From contig JAKSYS010000234.1 in the NCBI GenBank assembly GCA_022925895.1, positions 1 to 64,000 of the forward strand: a stretch of 64,000 bases of DNA, in the 5' to 3' direction. The notes beneath the pieces are model-generated. The model ran no database searches. It was not told the origin of the DNA and saw nothing but the letters and a program-made list of their open reading frames with translations. Positions 55,807 through 64,000 of the stretch are shown here, piece after piece. Every line of letters begins with the position of its first letter. Position 1 is the first letter of the stretch. Source of the stretch: Fragilaria crotonensis (lineage: Eukaryota > Bacillariophyta > Fragilariophyceae > Fragilariales > Fragilariaceae). The translations under genes were made by a program, and so were the position numbers.

Positions 55807-56702
55807 ATACCAGGAGGTTCCGGAAGTTTGGCTTTTTTGCCGTACGGAATACTGGCGGCTACGCATACTATCGTATTCCATTTCGAACGGATCCGGATAA
55901 ATTATCCCCCCCTTGCACCGATTTCGAATGTCGGGATTATGTGTCCCTTTTTTAATTACCAAACGTGATGTCGAGAATCTTAAGTACATTGCATCGAAAC
56001 GACGTGTGCGAACGTCAAATCAACGCATTGTTCGTGGAACTACTTAGGATAAAGCCATTGGCTTCCAGAAGCCAATGGCTTAAGACAAAGGTTTGAAGTC
56101 ATTGGCTTAAGCCAACGGCTTCTGGAAGCCAATGGCTTCCACGCTACAGTCGGCGAAGCCAAACTGAAAAACACACGTTTTAATATTATAGCTCGTCATC
56201 AAAGGTCTAACTTACGGCTTTTCATCTTCAAATAGACAGTGTCGTTCGAACTTAGAGACTTGAATATATGGTACGCATTTGACGATGACCCCTCATTATG
56301 TCTCGTTTCTTTATAACGAGTTCCCATAGGAATAAAACACGTTCCTTGATTAGCTCGGCGAAGACATTGAAGTATTGACTTCAGAAGCCATTAAGCCAAT
56401 GACTTCAAAGCCACTGGCTTAAGCCAATGGCTTCTGGAAGCCAATGGCTTTGGACATATCCTTACTAAGTAGTTTAACCACCTTATTTCAACCGTCGTCA
56501 GAGAAGTCATTTCCGCTACCATTACTTAAGCTCAAATATAAGTGCTTGTTGTTAATTAAAAAGGATCATTAGCTCACCGTTCCGATTTATATCAGACGTG
56601 GATTTATTTAGCTTTGTTTTCAAGGAATCGCACGTACAGTATTTGTGTAGACAAATGTACGATACGGTATAAAAGCCAGACTTCCGGAACCTCCAGGTAC
56701 CT
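55807..56702. mobile_element. Foldback-type element with palindromic core repeats
   Basis: Terminal inverted repeats: left 55807-55850 (GGAGGTTCCGGAAGTTTGGC) and right 56662-56702 (GGAGGTTCCGGAAGTCTGGC on the minus strand). Nested inside is a second inverted pair (about 56036-56075 and 56430-56482, sharing AACTACTTAG and AAGCCATTGGCTTCCAGAAG). The word AAGCCAATGGCTT and near variants occur eight or more times in 56051-56157 and 56380-56455, forming long hairpins. No transposase is present. A non-autonomous foldback or MITE-like element is the best reading. Confidence 0.65.
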
Positions 56703-56777
56703 GCAATCAAAGCTTTGTTTGAAACGACACCTGATACCCAGCGGATTGGTATGCTGGTGATGGGAAAATCAAATTTT

Positions 56778-56860
56778 CGGTTTACAATGGGAATTGAACC
56801 CACAGCCTCACTCAAGAGGGTCCTCATTGCGGAGGTTTAACCAACTATACTATATACCAA
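56778..56860 (-). ncRNA. tRNA-like sequence with pol III A and B boxes (SINE head or tRNA relic)
   Basis: The minus strand carries a perfect A box (TAGTATAGTTGG, 56841-56852) and, 40 nt later, a perfect B box (GGTTCAATTCC, 56790-56800) within a good T arm (GTGGG-TTCAATT-CCCAT). A long variable-arm-like hairpin (CCTC-TTGAGT-GAGG) precedes it. The anticodon arm has only a 4-bp stem with a 6-base loop, and only four of the seven acceptor pairs form, so it is not a normal tRNA. Confidence 0.5.
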
Positions 56861-57438
56861 TCGCCATACATAAATATTTTTAAAATGTACTACTATATAA
56901 ACTTTACTTATGTAGGGTGCAAGTAAAGGTCAATACGGATAAATTTGAATACCATGTGACACATGGTATTCAAAATACATGAATGTACATCAAAGCATAC
57001 CAGTAAAAATCTCCACAGAATTTACAAGAAGTAACAACATACCGTTGACTAAATTTATGCTGGGGCAGGGCAGCAAGACACAAAATTACAAAGACATGAT
57101 GTAAACGCACTAAAAAATGAAGACAACTCACATTCTGGTGAGGAGGTAAGCAACAGTGCAGCAATGATATTCAAGAAACAATGCACAATTCACTGATTCA
57201 ATACACCACTAGAGAAGCTGGAATGAGAATTGCTGAAGAAGAGTGCTGCTGTGCTGCTGCGGCACAGACATCTAAAGGTACTAGTGTGCGTTGTTGATTA
57301 ATCTGCAAACAACATGTCCACATTTGATTACCTTCTTCTTGCCAGAATTGCTAACAACAATGACACTCTTACAGCAACAGCATGGACTGCATTGATTTTC
57401 TTTCTGAATCACGTTGTCACAATGACATAAAAGAAGTG

Positions 57439-57660
57439 AACCTGCCATCCAGTGGAAGTAACTTTTGATGCATGTGATGACTGTCATCGGCATGCCTTCA
57501 TCAAGAGAAACCAATACTCTGCAGGGCAGGGCAGTCATGATGATAACAGCAACACCTGGTGACCACTTGCAAATGTGATTGGAAAGTCAACCTGCCATCC
57601 AGTGGATTGACTTTCTAATGCATGTTGCAGTCATCGGTGTGCCTCCATCTTCCAGGGAAG
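57439..57660. repeat. Direct repeat pair of about 65 bp
   Basis: 57439-57505 and 57589-57655 share AACCTGCCATCCAGTGGA, then ATGCATGT, GTCATCGG and TGCCT-CATC. The second copy is also framed by a short hairpin (GGAAAGTCAA ... TTGACTTTC, about 57581-57616). Confidence 0.7.
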
Positions 57661-58111
57661 ATGTAGACCTGACGCCGATCCATTTAGTCGGGGATGCATT
57701 AAGAAGTGGCAGGGCATATCCAGCCCAGTCAGAACAGGAGCAATATGTGAGGAGCGGTGGTGATTGAATGGAGTACGTTGCAAATTGCTTTCAGTTTATG
57801 CATTGGGTTGTCGATAGCAACAAGAATCAAAGAATTAATGTAATTGGAGTACTGTCCTCTGTACTACTATACTGTGGTAGACAAGTAAGCCAAACATAGA
57901 CATTACATTGTAAAATGTTATGGTGGCGAGTGAAAAAAGAGGGTACATGTAAAATGGATGTAACACAGCTGTACTGGACTAAAAAAACTGATACACTCTC
58001 AAGGGAAATTACAGCTAACAAGATTTGGTACAAGACAATAGGATATTACGCAGTGTACCGGACTCAAAAAAAAACGGCACGCGTAACAAATTTTTTACAT
58101 GTAAAAGCCGC

Positions 58112-58975
58112 CACGTTGTGATGAATCAAGCTAAGAAGGACAGTAATGACACAGAGGAAGAACTGAAGCTGGCGTTGATGACAGCTTGGCCTATGTGGGT
58201 TAACTGTACACAACTTACTATTAAGCTCAACACAGCAGTGTTGTCGCCGGAATGCCTTTTGCTTATGTCGTCGGTGACAATGATGAGGTGGCACCTGATG
58301 ATCTTGCTTGCAACAACTGGGACTCTGATGATGACAATTTGGTTGCCATGTCAATCTTGGATGGTGAAACCTTCTTGCAAAATAACAAGAGGATGTTAGA
58401 TATCCGCAAACCATTTGTCATGATGGAGGGACCTGGCTGGCCTTTTGTTCAACCCCTTTAACAGGAAGTGCAATGATTGTGCTGCCTTCAAGTCCTTGAA
58501 GTCTCAGGCGGCTGTGGGAAGATCTGCTATTGCCACCCAGAAGGCCAAGGCTTACTCCATGGTAACTTCCACCATTGTCACAGGGAAAGAAAAGTTCTCT
58601 TTTGACCGGTATGTTGGCAAGCACCAGCAGGCGCATAATGACTTGTTGTTCATGGAGGAGCCAGTTGCCCACACCAAGAAAGTTACTGATTTCCTTGCCG
58701 GCATTTGTGATCCCAAGTTGGAGACTAACATCCAAACTTGTATGGGCAATGAGCAGAAGCTGACTAACTTTGAGTTGTGCCAGCATTACTTCAAGATGAT
58801 TGTAGAGAACACCAAGACCAGGACAAAGTTGCCCTCCAACATTTGAGAGATTGTCAAGGTTGAAATTGTCAAGGACGAGAAGAAAGCCAAGCAGAAGAAG
58901 ACACCAAGTGGGATTGCGATTCACTCTGAGCAGTATTCTGCAAATGACTATAACAAGCTGGAGTCTTTTTGATGA
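58112..58975 (+). pseudogene. Copia gag, C-terminal remnant
   Basis: Continues the interrupted gag: DTEEELKLALMTAWPMWVN, then VVGDNDEVAPDDLACNNWDS, then NDCAAFKSLKSQAAVGRSAI, VTDFLAGICDPKLETNIQTC and TPSGIAIHSEQYSANDYNKL. It shifts frame at least twice and stops where the first element's gag tail begins (ESF-stop). No pol sequence follows. Confidence 0.85.
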
Positions 58976-59422
58976 GGTGATGTAGTAGCTAGTAGTGGAC
59001 TCACTGTTAATGCCAATTTCAATTTGGCTCATCCGAAACGATACCGACATTTTCACCGAGACAGGTCAACTAGACACATTGGTTTGCATCACCTGAACCG
59101 AGAGAAAAGTGCGCGGCGAGGACCCGAATGCACCAACAGCTCCAATATCAAAATTCTGAGCAACTAGTCATCTGTGATTTTCAACTTCATCCATCCAAAT
59201 TGTCATCAACCATGGGAAAAAGTAACACCTGCCACCTCCAAGTGTCGGCAGGATGCGACAGGAGAGCAGCAACTGCTGCTTTGCATTTCGTCCATCATAT
59301 AGATGACGATGACGATCACGCCGATGAAAGAATTGAATGAATACTAGTACTGGAGTACATCATTTGAGCTGCCTTCGTCCATTCATTCGTTCACTGCAAA
59401 CATTGCGCATTTATTCATTCTT
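58976..59422. other. Spacer between Copia remnant and LRR gene 2
   Basis: It contains a probable LTR fragment (58983-59020). Next is a stretch, CATCCGAAACGATACCGACA to TTCACCGAGACAGGTCAACT, similar to 53455-53490, which lies just right of the first Copia element. This is consistent with the two Copia elements having expanded what was once a short spacer between LRR genes. Confidence 0.5.
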
Positions 59423-61504
59423 TTAGCCGCAGGAAATAGAATAACGATCGGAGCAACAACCTGATAAACATACAATTTCACCACAGTCGATTAAGATACT
59501 CGAGTTAAGAAATGGGAGTGAGCAGAGGGATGACGGAATTGTCCCCTTCAACGTATTGTTGAAGAAACCCAACGTGGTCAACTGTGTCAGGAGTCTCATC
59601 TCACTCGGAATGGTGGAAGTCAACTGATTGCTGTTAAAATCCAATGCCGCCAATTCTTGCAAGAGTCCGATCTCACTTGGAATTGCGGATGTCAACGAAT
59701 TGTCGTAAAAATTCAATGCCGTCAAATGTGTCAAGCGTCCGATCTCACTTGGGATTGTGGAAGTCAACTGATTGTTGGAGAAACCCAAATCAGTTAACTG
59801 TGTCAAGAGTCCGATCTCGCTTGGAATTGTGGACGTCAATGAATTCAATGAGAAATCCAACCACGTCAACTGCGTCAAGCGTCCGATCTCACTTGGAATG
59901 GTGGAAGAAAAAAAATTGTTGTTGAAATACAAGGTTGTCAACTGTGTCAAGAGCCCGATCTCACTAGGAATTGTGAAAGTCATCTCATTGTTGGCGAGAT
60001 TCAACTGTGTCAACTGCGTCAAGCGTCCAAGCTCACTTGGGACTGTGGAAGTCAACTGATTGTTGGAGAGATCTAACGCCGTCAACTTTGTCAAGAGTCC
60101 GATCTCACTTGAAATTCCGGATGTCAACGAATTGCCATAGAAATCCAGCAACGTCAACTCTGTCAAGCGTCCGATCTCACTTGGGATTGTGGAAGTAAAA
60201 GATTGCCGGAAAAATCCAATGTCGTCAAAGTTGTCAGAAGTCCGATCTCACTTGGAATCGCGGATGTGAAGGCATTGACGGCGAGATCCAACTGTATCAA
60301 CTGTGTCAAGAGTCCGATCTCACTTGGGACTCTGAAGTCAACGCATTGTTGTAGAAACTCAAGTACGTCAACTGTGTCAAGAGTCCGATCTCAGTTGGGA
60401 TTGTGGAAGTCAACGCACTGTTGTCCAAATTCAAGTACGTCAACTGTGTCAACACTCCGATCTCACTTGGGATTGCCGAACCAGTCGTTGCGTTGCCAAA
60501 CGTGAATGTCGATCGACACCTCGTCACATTTGCAATGGAAAGAAAGTTACAAGCAATTACCACCTGCGTCGTGGAGGTCGTCGTCGGGATGACGGATACA
60601 CTTACAGTTGGTGCTCGAGTGGAGTCAGTGGTTGGTGAAGCGGCTGGTGAAGTGGTCGCCGCAGATGGGCTTTTAGTTGGTGCCAGTGTCGGGGTTGGAA
60701 TGGTGGTGGGAGAGGACATCGACGAAGAACTGCTACCTGCAGCTGTTGATCGAACGACAAGAAAAACAACTGCAACCATCGCGCCAACAAGACAGCTCAC
60801 AAATAAGACAAGACCCAAAGAAGTGCATCGAGATTGGTACCGCTTCATTCTAACGTACTGGGCCTCGGCAACTACCACCGTTCCCTCCTCGTTTCCATCC
60901 GGTACCTGTTGTGCGTCCACAGCGTACAAACCACTTCCAGTTGCAATTAGACTGCTGTTGTCGTGCGCACCAGTATATGCCCCTGCGGAGTTTGGCACTT
61001 TCTCTTCCTGCTTGAATTCTTCACTTGTTGTTAACTGGCTGATGGTCGGATCATACGAACGAATTGGTGGCCTGAATGTCCAACGTGCCGCTGTGATGCG
61101 ATCGGATCCTTCGCTCGGAAATGCGCCGGGACCAACGTCGCGATTGCTTGCAACACCTGCCGGTGGCCTTCTTGCCATGGAGTCTACCATCCGCAACCCA
61201 GGTGAAGGCATTGGTTCACTCGGTGGTGCAAGTTCCAATTTCTTTGTTTCAACAACATCATGAACAAGGTCGCGACGACCACCATTATCCTCATCGGCAT
61301 TATTCACCAGTGCCAATGATGGTGATACCAAAGCGGACGGAAGTGAGGAACCAGAAGCAGCCGAAGACTCCGTGGCCATCCCTGGAAATTCATCCGACGA
61401 ACTTTCTTCGAAAAACGTCGTCGTCCTCCTCCTCGATGCCGTCACCCATAGAATGCCTCGACAACAACGTTGTCAATGTCGTCGGCACTGCCTCGATTTT
61501 CCAT
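59423..61504 (-). CDS. Type II membrane LRR protein (LRR gene 2, frameshifted)
   Basis: Paralogue of LRR gene 1 in the same orientation. ATG at 61504 (MENRGSADDIDNVVV) matches the start of gene 1, but the frame breaks at about 61405-61450. The main ORF (61445-60306) holds the acidic N-terminus, the membrane span (LGLVLFVSCLVGAMVAVVFL), the Ser/Thr/Pro stalk, and the first LRRs. Shifts near 60331 and 60195 break the LRR array, and ORF 60166-59423 finishes it. It has about 13 repeats of 24 residues against 8 in gene 1, with a cap SLCSLPF...CGEIVCLSGCC. All breaks are one-base changes in otherwise well-kept repeats. A surface receptor-like role is inferred. Confidence 0.75.
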
Positions 61505-61793
61505 CAGAAAACAAGATTTCTACTTGTATATTTATATTGAGTACTGGAGTAGAAAAATGTGCACGTGAGTTGATCGAATCAGATCACCTTCGAGTATGAT
61601 ACTCGGATTAGGGACTCTTTCAGTACAAGTACTCTGAGGTCAGAAGGGTGCTGGAGTACAATCACAACCTCGTATTTCTCAATACCTTGTTGCTAGTAGA
61701 GCAATGTTACTACTAGTAGAGTACCAGGTACTCCGAGTACCAGCTTCATGAGCTGAGAGCCCTCGACGAAGGAGAATAGCAAGAAGATCGAAC
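61505..61793 (-). promoter_or_regulatory. 5' region of LRR gene 2 with the Copia empty site
   Basis: It aligns with 46335-46650 upstream of LRR gene 1. The end reads GATCGAACGAAACTG (61787-61800), which is the uninterrupted form of the site at which the Copia element inserted next to gene 1 (TCGAAC|LTR ... LTR|GAACGAAACTG). Confidence 0.75.
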
Positions 61794-61882
61794 GAAACTG
61801 GGATCTGGAACGAGAGTGCCTAATGCGCTTAGAATTAATGCGCATATAAAGCACTTGCACCAATCAAAATCGTCCAAAACGT

Positions 61883-62433
61883 CATCGTTGCAATTTCGAA
61901 GTCAATAATTCTGTTACACCCCCTGCCTAAGTATGAAGGTCACTTTTAACGCTCATGACCACAAGATCAAACATGTAACATGTAACACGAAGTCTGTGTA
62001 CGTGTGCCGTATCATAGCTGAACTACCTTGTATGAATATCACTCCGTGTACTCAGTACTTTTTTAAATAGATCAACCAAATTAGCAGTCTTCGCCGCACT
62101 TCGCAACACTCGGAGTACTTGTGTTTTTACCAAGAGATCGTAAAAAAAACCAAAAGAACACCATCACCGTTGCAATTTCGAAGTCAATAATTCTGTTACA
62201 CCCCTGCCTAAGTATGAAGGTCACTTTAACGCTCATGACCACAAGATCAAACATGTAACATGTAACACGAAGTCTGTACGTGTGCCGTAGCTGAACTACC
62301 TTGTATGAATATCACCCGTGTACTCAGTACTTTTAAATAGATCAACCAAATTAGCAGTCTTCGCCGCACTTCGCAACACTCGAGTACTTGTGTTTTACCA
62401 AGAGATCGTAAAAAAACCAAAAGAAAACCATCA
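61883..62433. repeat. Tandem duplication of about 280 bp
   Basis: Copy 1 is 61883-62161 and copy 2 62162-62433, both running from CATC..CGTTGCAATTTCG to CCATCAC. Almost all differences are losses in copy 2: CCCCC to CCCC, TTTT to TTT, GTGTAC to GTAC, ATCATAGC to AGC, TTTTTT to TTTT, CGGAG to CGAG, TTTTT to TTTT, and eight A to seven A. No gene lies in it. Confidence 0.9.
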
Positions 62434-62890
62434 CGCACACGCTCTACGAGCGTGCGTTCAGTAACCGTCAAGTTCGTTGAACCTTCAAGTCTCGCTCTTC
62501 CCAGCACCAACACCGTCGTAAATGTTTACAATGAAGGCGAAATTAAGATATATAAACTCTCGACAGGTGTTGCTTGCAACCTGCCTTGAACCGTTATTGA
62601 TATTTTCAGAACAGGTAGATGACTCTTTCGGGGAGGGGCAACCCCAACCGAAATTCGGACGATTTTGATTGGTGCAAGTGCTTTATAAGCGCATCAATTC
62701 TAAGCGCATTAGGCATATTCATCTGGAACATACCGAACATTGCGCCCATTACTCGGATTCATATATGCAAGCAACTTCCGAAAACCTTCGGACGCACAGT
62801 TTCAGCATGGTGGACTGGGGTACTAGGTACTAGTACCACGTATTACTGGTACTCATCGATTAGGCCACAATATGTGCTCCGGGATTATGG
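62434..62890. other. Intergenic, no gene recognised
   Basis: Plus-strand ORF 62619-63056 (145 residues) runs across the inverted repeat downstream and has no motif; it is not called. GTACTAGTACCACG and similar self-complementary words occur near 62820-62840. Confidence 0.5.
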
Positions 62891-62915
62891 ATGGGGAGCC
62901 CGTCTATGTATGTTT

Positions 62916-63132
62916 GGGAGCCCGTCTGTGTCCCCTTTTCGAGCCGGTCAATCTTTTACTTGCGTAGCTTCTACATCACTGTCTATACGAATACCATCCG
63001 GAGATGAGATTCTGGAGGTTTTTTTTTTATCCCATAAAAAGTACATGGTTGGCTGACGACGCAGTTAATTTCACGAAGTAGATTTATATAGAACGTTTGA
63101 CCGGCTCGAAAAGGGGACATAGACGGGCTCCC
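62916..63132. repeat. Inverted repeat, 36-bp arms, possible MITE
   Basis: Left arm 62916-62951 (GGGAGCCCGTCTGTGTCCCC...) and right arm 63097-63132 are reverse complements with one mismatch in 36, separated by about 145 bp. A partial extra copy of the left-arm start (GGGGAGCCCGTCTATGTA) lies just outside at 62893-62910 and carries the right arm's base at the mismatched position. No target duplication is obvious. Confidence 0.75.
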
Positions 63133-64000
63133 GGTATAATTCAAATTTTATCATACCGTGGTATTATACCACTCCATTTTTGAGGGTGTTAGGTATAATT
63201 GTATTATTGGAATCATGTTTAGAGTTAGGGTTTCATGGTCATGCGGGTGTTTCGAGCGACGAGTATCATCATACATACACAATTCTGATAGTATTGACAT
63301 CCTCCAGATCTGCAACCAGCACAAAAGCACACAAATATCAGAGGTGAATCTAAATATGAGGAATGGGATAAAATTTGTGAACATTTTGTTGAATTCTACA
63401 GGCTCAGAGGAGATGAGTCAGAGACAGACACGCCCAAGATTGCAATAATGCTCAGGCAGACTTCAAGATAATTGACTGAAGTGCAAGAAGCAAGAAGCAC
63501 AGTAGAGCTTTTGGATAGCTTGATGCTTTTATGGAGGGTCAATGCATATCAATACAGAGCCAAACTCAAGTATCTCAATAAACAGGGGATTCTTTCCGGA
63601 ACAATACTGTGAACTTCCATCGGACATATGAGTAAAACATAATGCCAAAGGCTCTCAAATGAATGAGTTTGATGTGAATATGTATGAGTGTTTTCAAGCT
63701 GCCAACAGAAATGGAAGGAGACTTTGATATGACTAAAACTATGTTTTGCCCTCACAATTCGTACAACTCAGTGCCAGCCGTGGAAAATGAGTGAAAGTAT
63801 CATAGCAAACCTCACCCAAACAATAATTCTGACATGATATTTTGCATGAAGTGCCTACACCAAACTCAACAAAATTTTCCAACTGCGGCGGGCCCACCAC
63901 CTGGCTCGATTCCGTGTTGGCAGTCGTACTGGGGTACTCTAGTACTAGACTACTGGCTACTGTCAGAACAGCTGTATTATACCACGTGGTATGGTATACA
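63133..64000. other. Window end, no gene recognised
   Basis: Short ORFs only. The last bases include ATACCACGTGGTAT, a 14-bp palindrome with a CACGTG core, and a related GATAAAATTTG / ATACCGTGGTATTATACCAC cluster sits at about 63148-63172. Confidence 0.5.

Larger units (their letters stand above)
55256..58110. mobile_element. 2.85-kb insertion splitting the gag remnant
   Basis: The gag homology stops near 55250 (ELEEI) and resumes near 58112 (KKDSNDTEEELKLALMTAW), so this stretch is inserted material. It holds a minisatellite (55655-55800), a foldback element (55807-56702), a tRNA-like sequence (56778-56860) and a direct repeat pair (57439-57660). It contains no protein-coding gene that I recognise. 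Confidence 0.65.

Noticed and set aside
60403-61263. 286-residue plus-strand ORF
   Set aside because: Antisense to LRR gene 2; the minus strand has the membrane span, stalk and LRRs.
62619-63056. 145-residue plus-strand ORF
   Set aside because: Runs into one arm of the inverted repeat and ends in a poly-Phe stretch; no motif.
63977-63992. ATACCACGTGGTAT palindrome at the window end
   Set aside because: A CACGTG core could be a G-box, but there is no gene next to it and it is cut by the window edge.

Overview
The window looks like nuclear DNA of a pennate diatom. The reasons are: receptor-type nucleotide cyclases fused to a cyclic-nucleotide phosphodiesterase; a pyruvate kinase whose leader ends in a diatom-type A-F plastid motif; membrane LRR proteins of the PSEIGLLTQLT type; Copia elements whose protease motif is LDSHADTCV; and short GT-AG introns of 77-130 nt. 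A Seminavis-like species would fit, but nothing here proves the species.

Left part (1-22 kb). A weak ORF with Thr-Val repeats comes first. Then a two-intron chromatin gene (minus strand, 3.5-7.6 kb) carries a duplicated Tudor-CXXC-MBD-like module and a SET-like C-terminus. Two tandem plus-strand genes (10.5-14.4 and 16.1-20.3 kb) encode membrane cyclase/phosphodiesterase proteins that could both make and destroy a cyclic nucleotide second messenger. A broken third copy of the phosphodiesterase end lies at 21.3-21.8 kb.

Middle (23-42 kb). A segmental duplication appears as block A (23.2-25.3 kb) and block B (30.5-33.1 kb). Each block carries a 5' fragment of an SF1 helicase gene facing a Cys-rich secreted-protein gene. 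The intact helicase (IGHMBP2/SMUBP-2-like with R3H domain) is at 36.4-39.7 kb and the working secreted-protein gene is in block B. Between the blocks lie a TE-derived ORF and an ankyrin-kinase-RING-like gene (26.3-30.0 kb). A four-exon, probably plastid-targeted pyruvate kinase follows (39.9-42.0 kb).

Right part (44-64 kb). Two paralogous LRR receptor-like genes in the same orientation (44.5-46.3 and 59.4-61.5 kb) are separated by transposon debris. A degraded minus-strand Copia element has both LTRs and a 4-bp target duplication, and it sits in the duplicated promoter of LRR gene 1; the matching empty site is in the promoter of LRR gene 2. A plus-strand Copia gag remnant is interrupted by a foldback element rich in AAGCCAATGGCTT palindromes and by a tRNA-like sequence.

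A caution covers the whole window: many otherwise good genes are broken by one- or two-base shifts, mostly in homopolymers, and a 0.28-kb tandem duplication near 62 kb differs between copies almost only by run contractions. Uncorrected long-read error is therefore a serious alternative to gene decay. No prokaryote-like operons or CRISPR arrays were seen.
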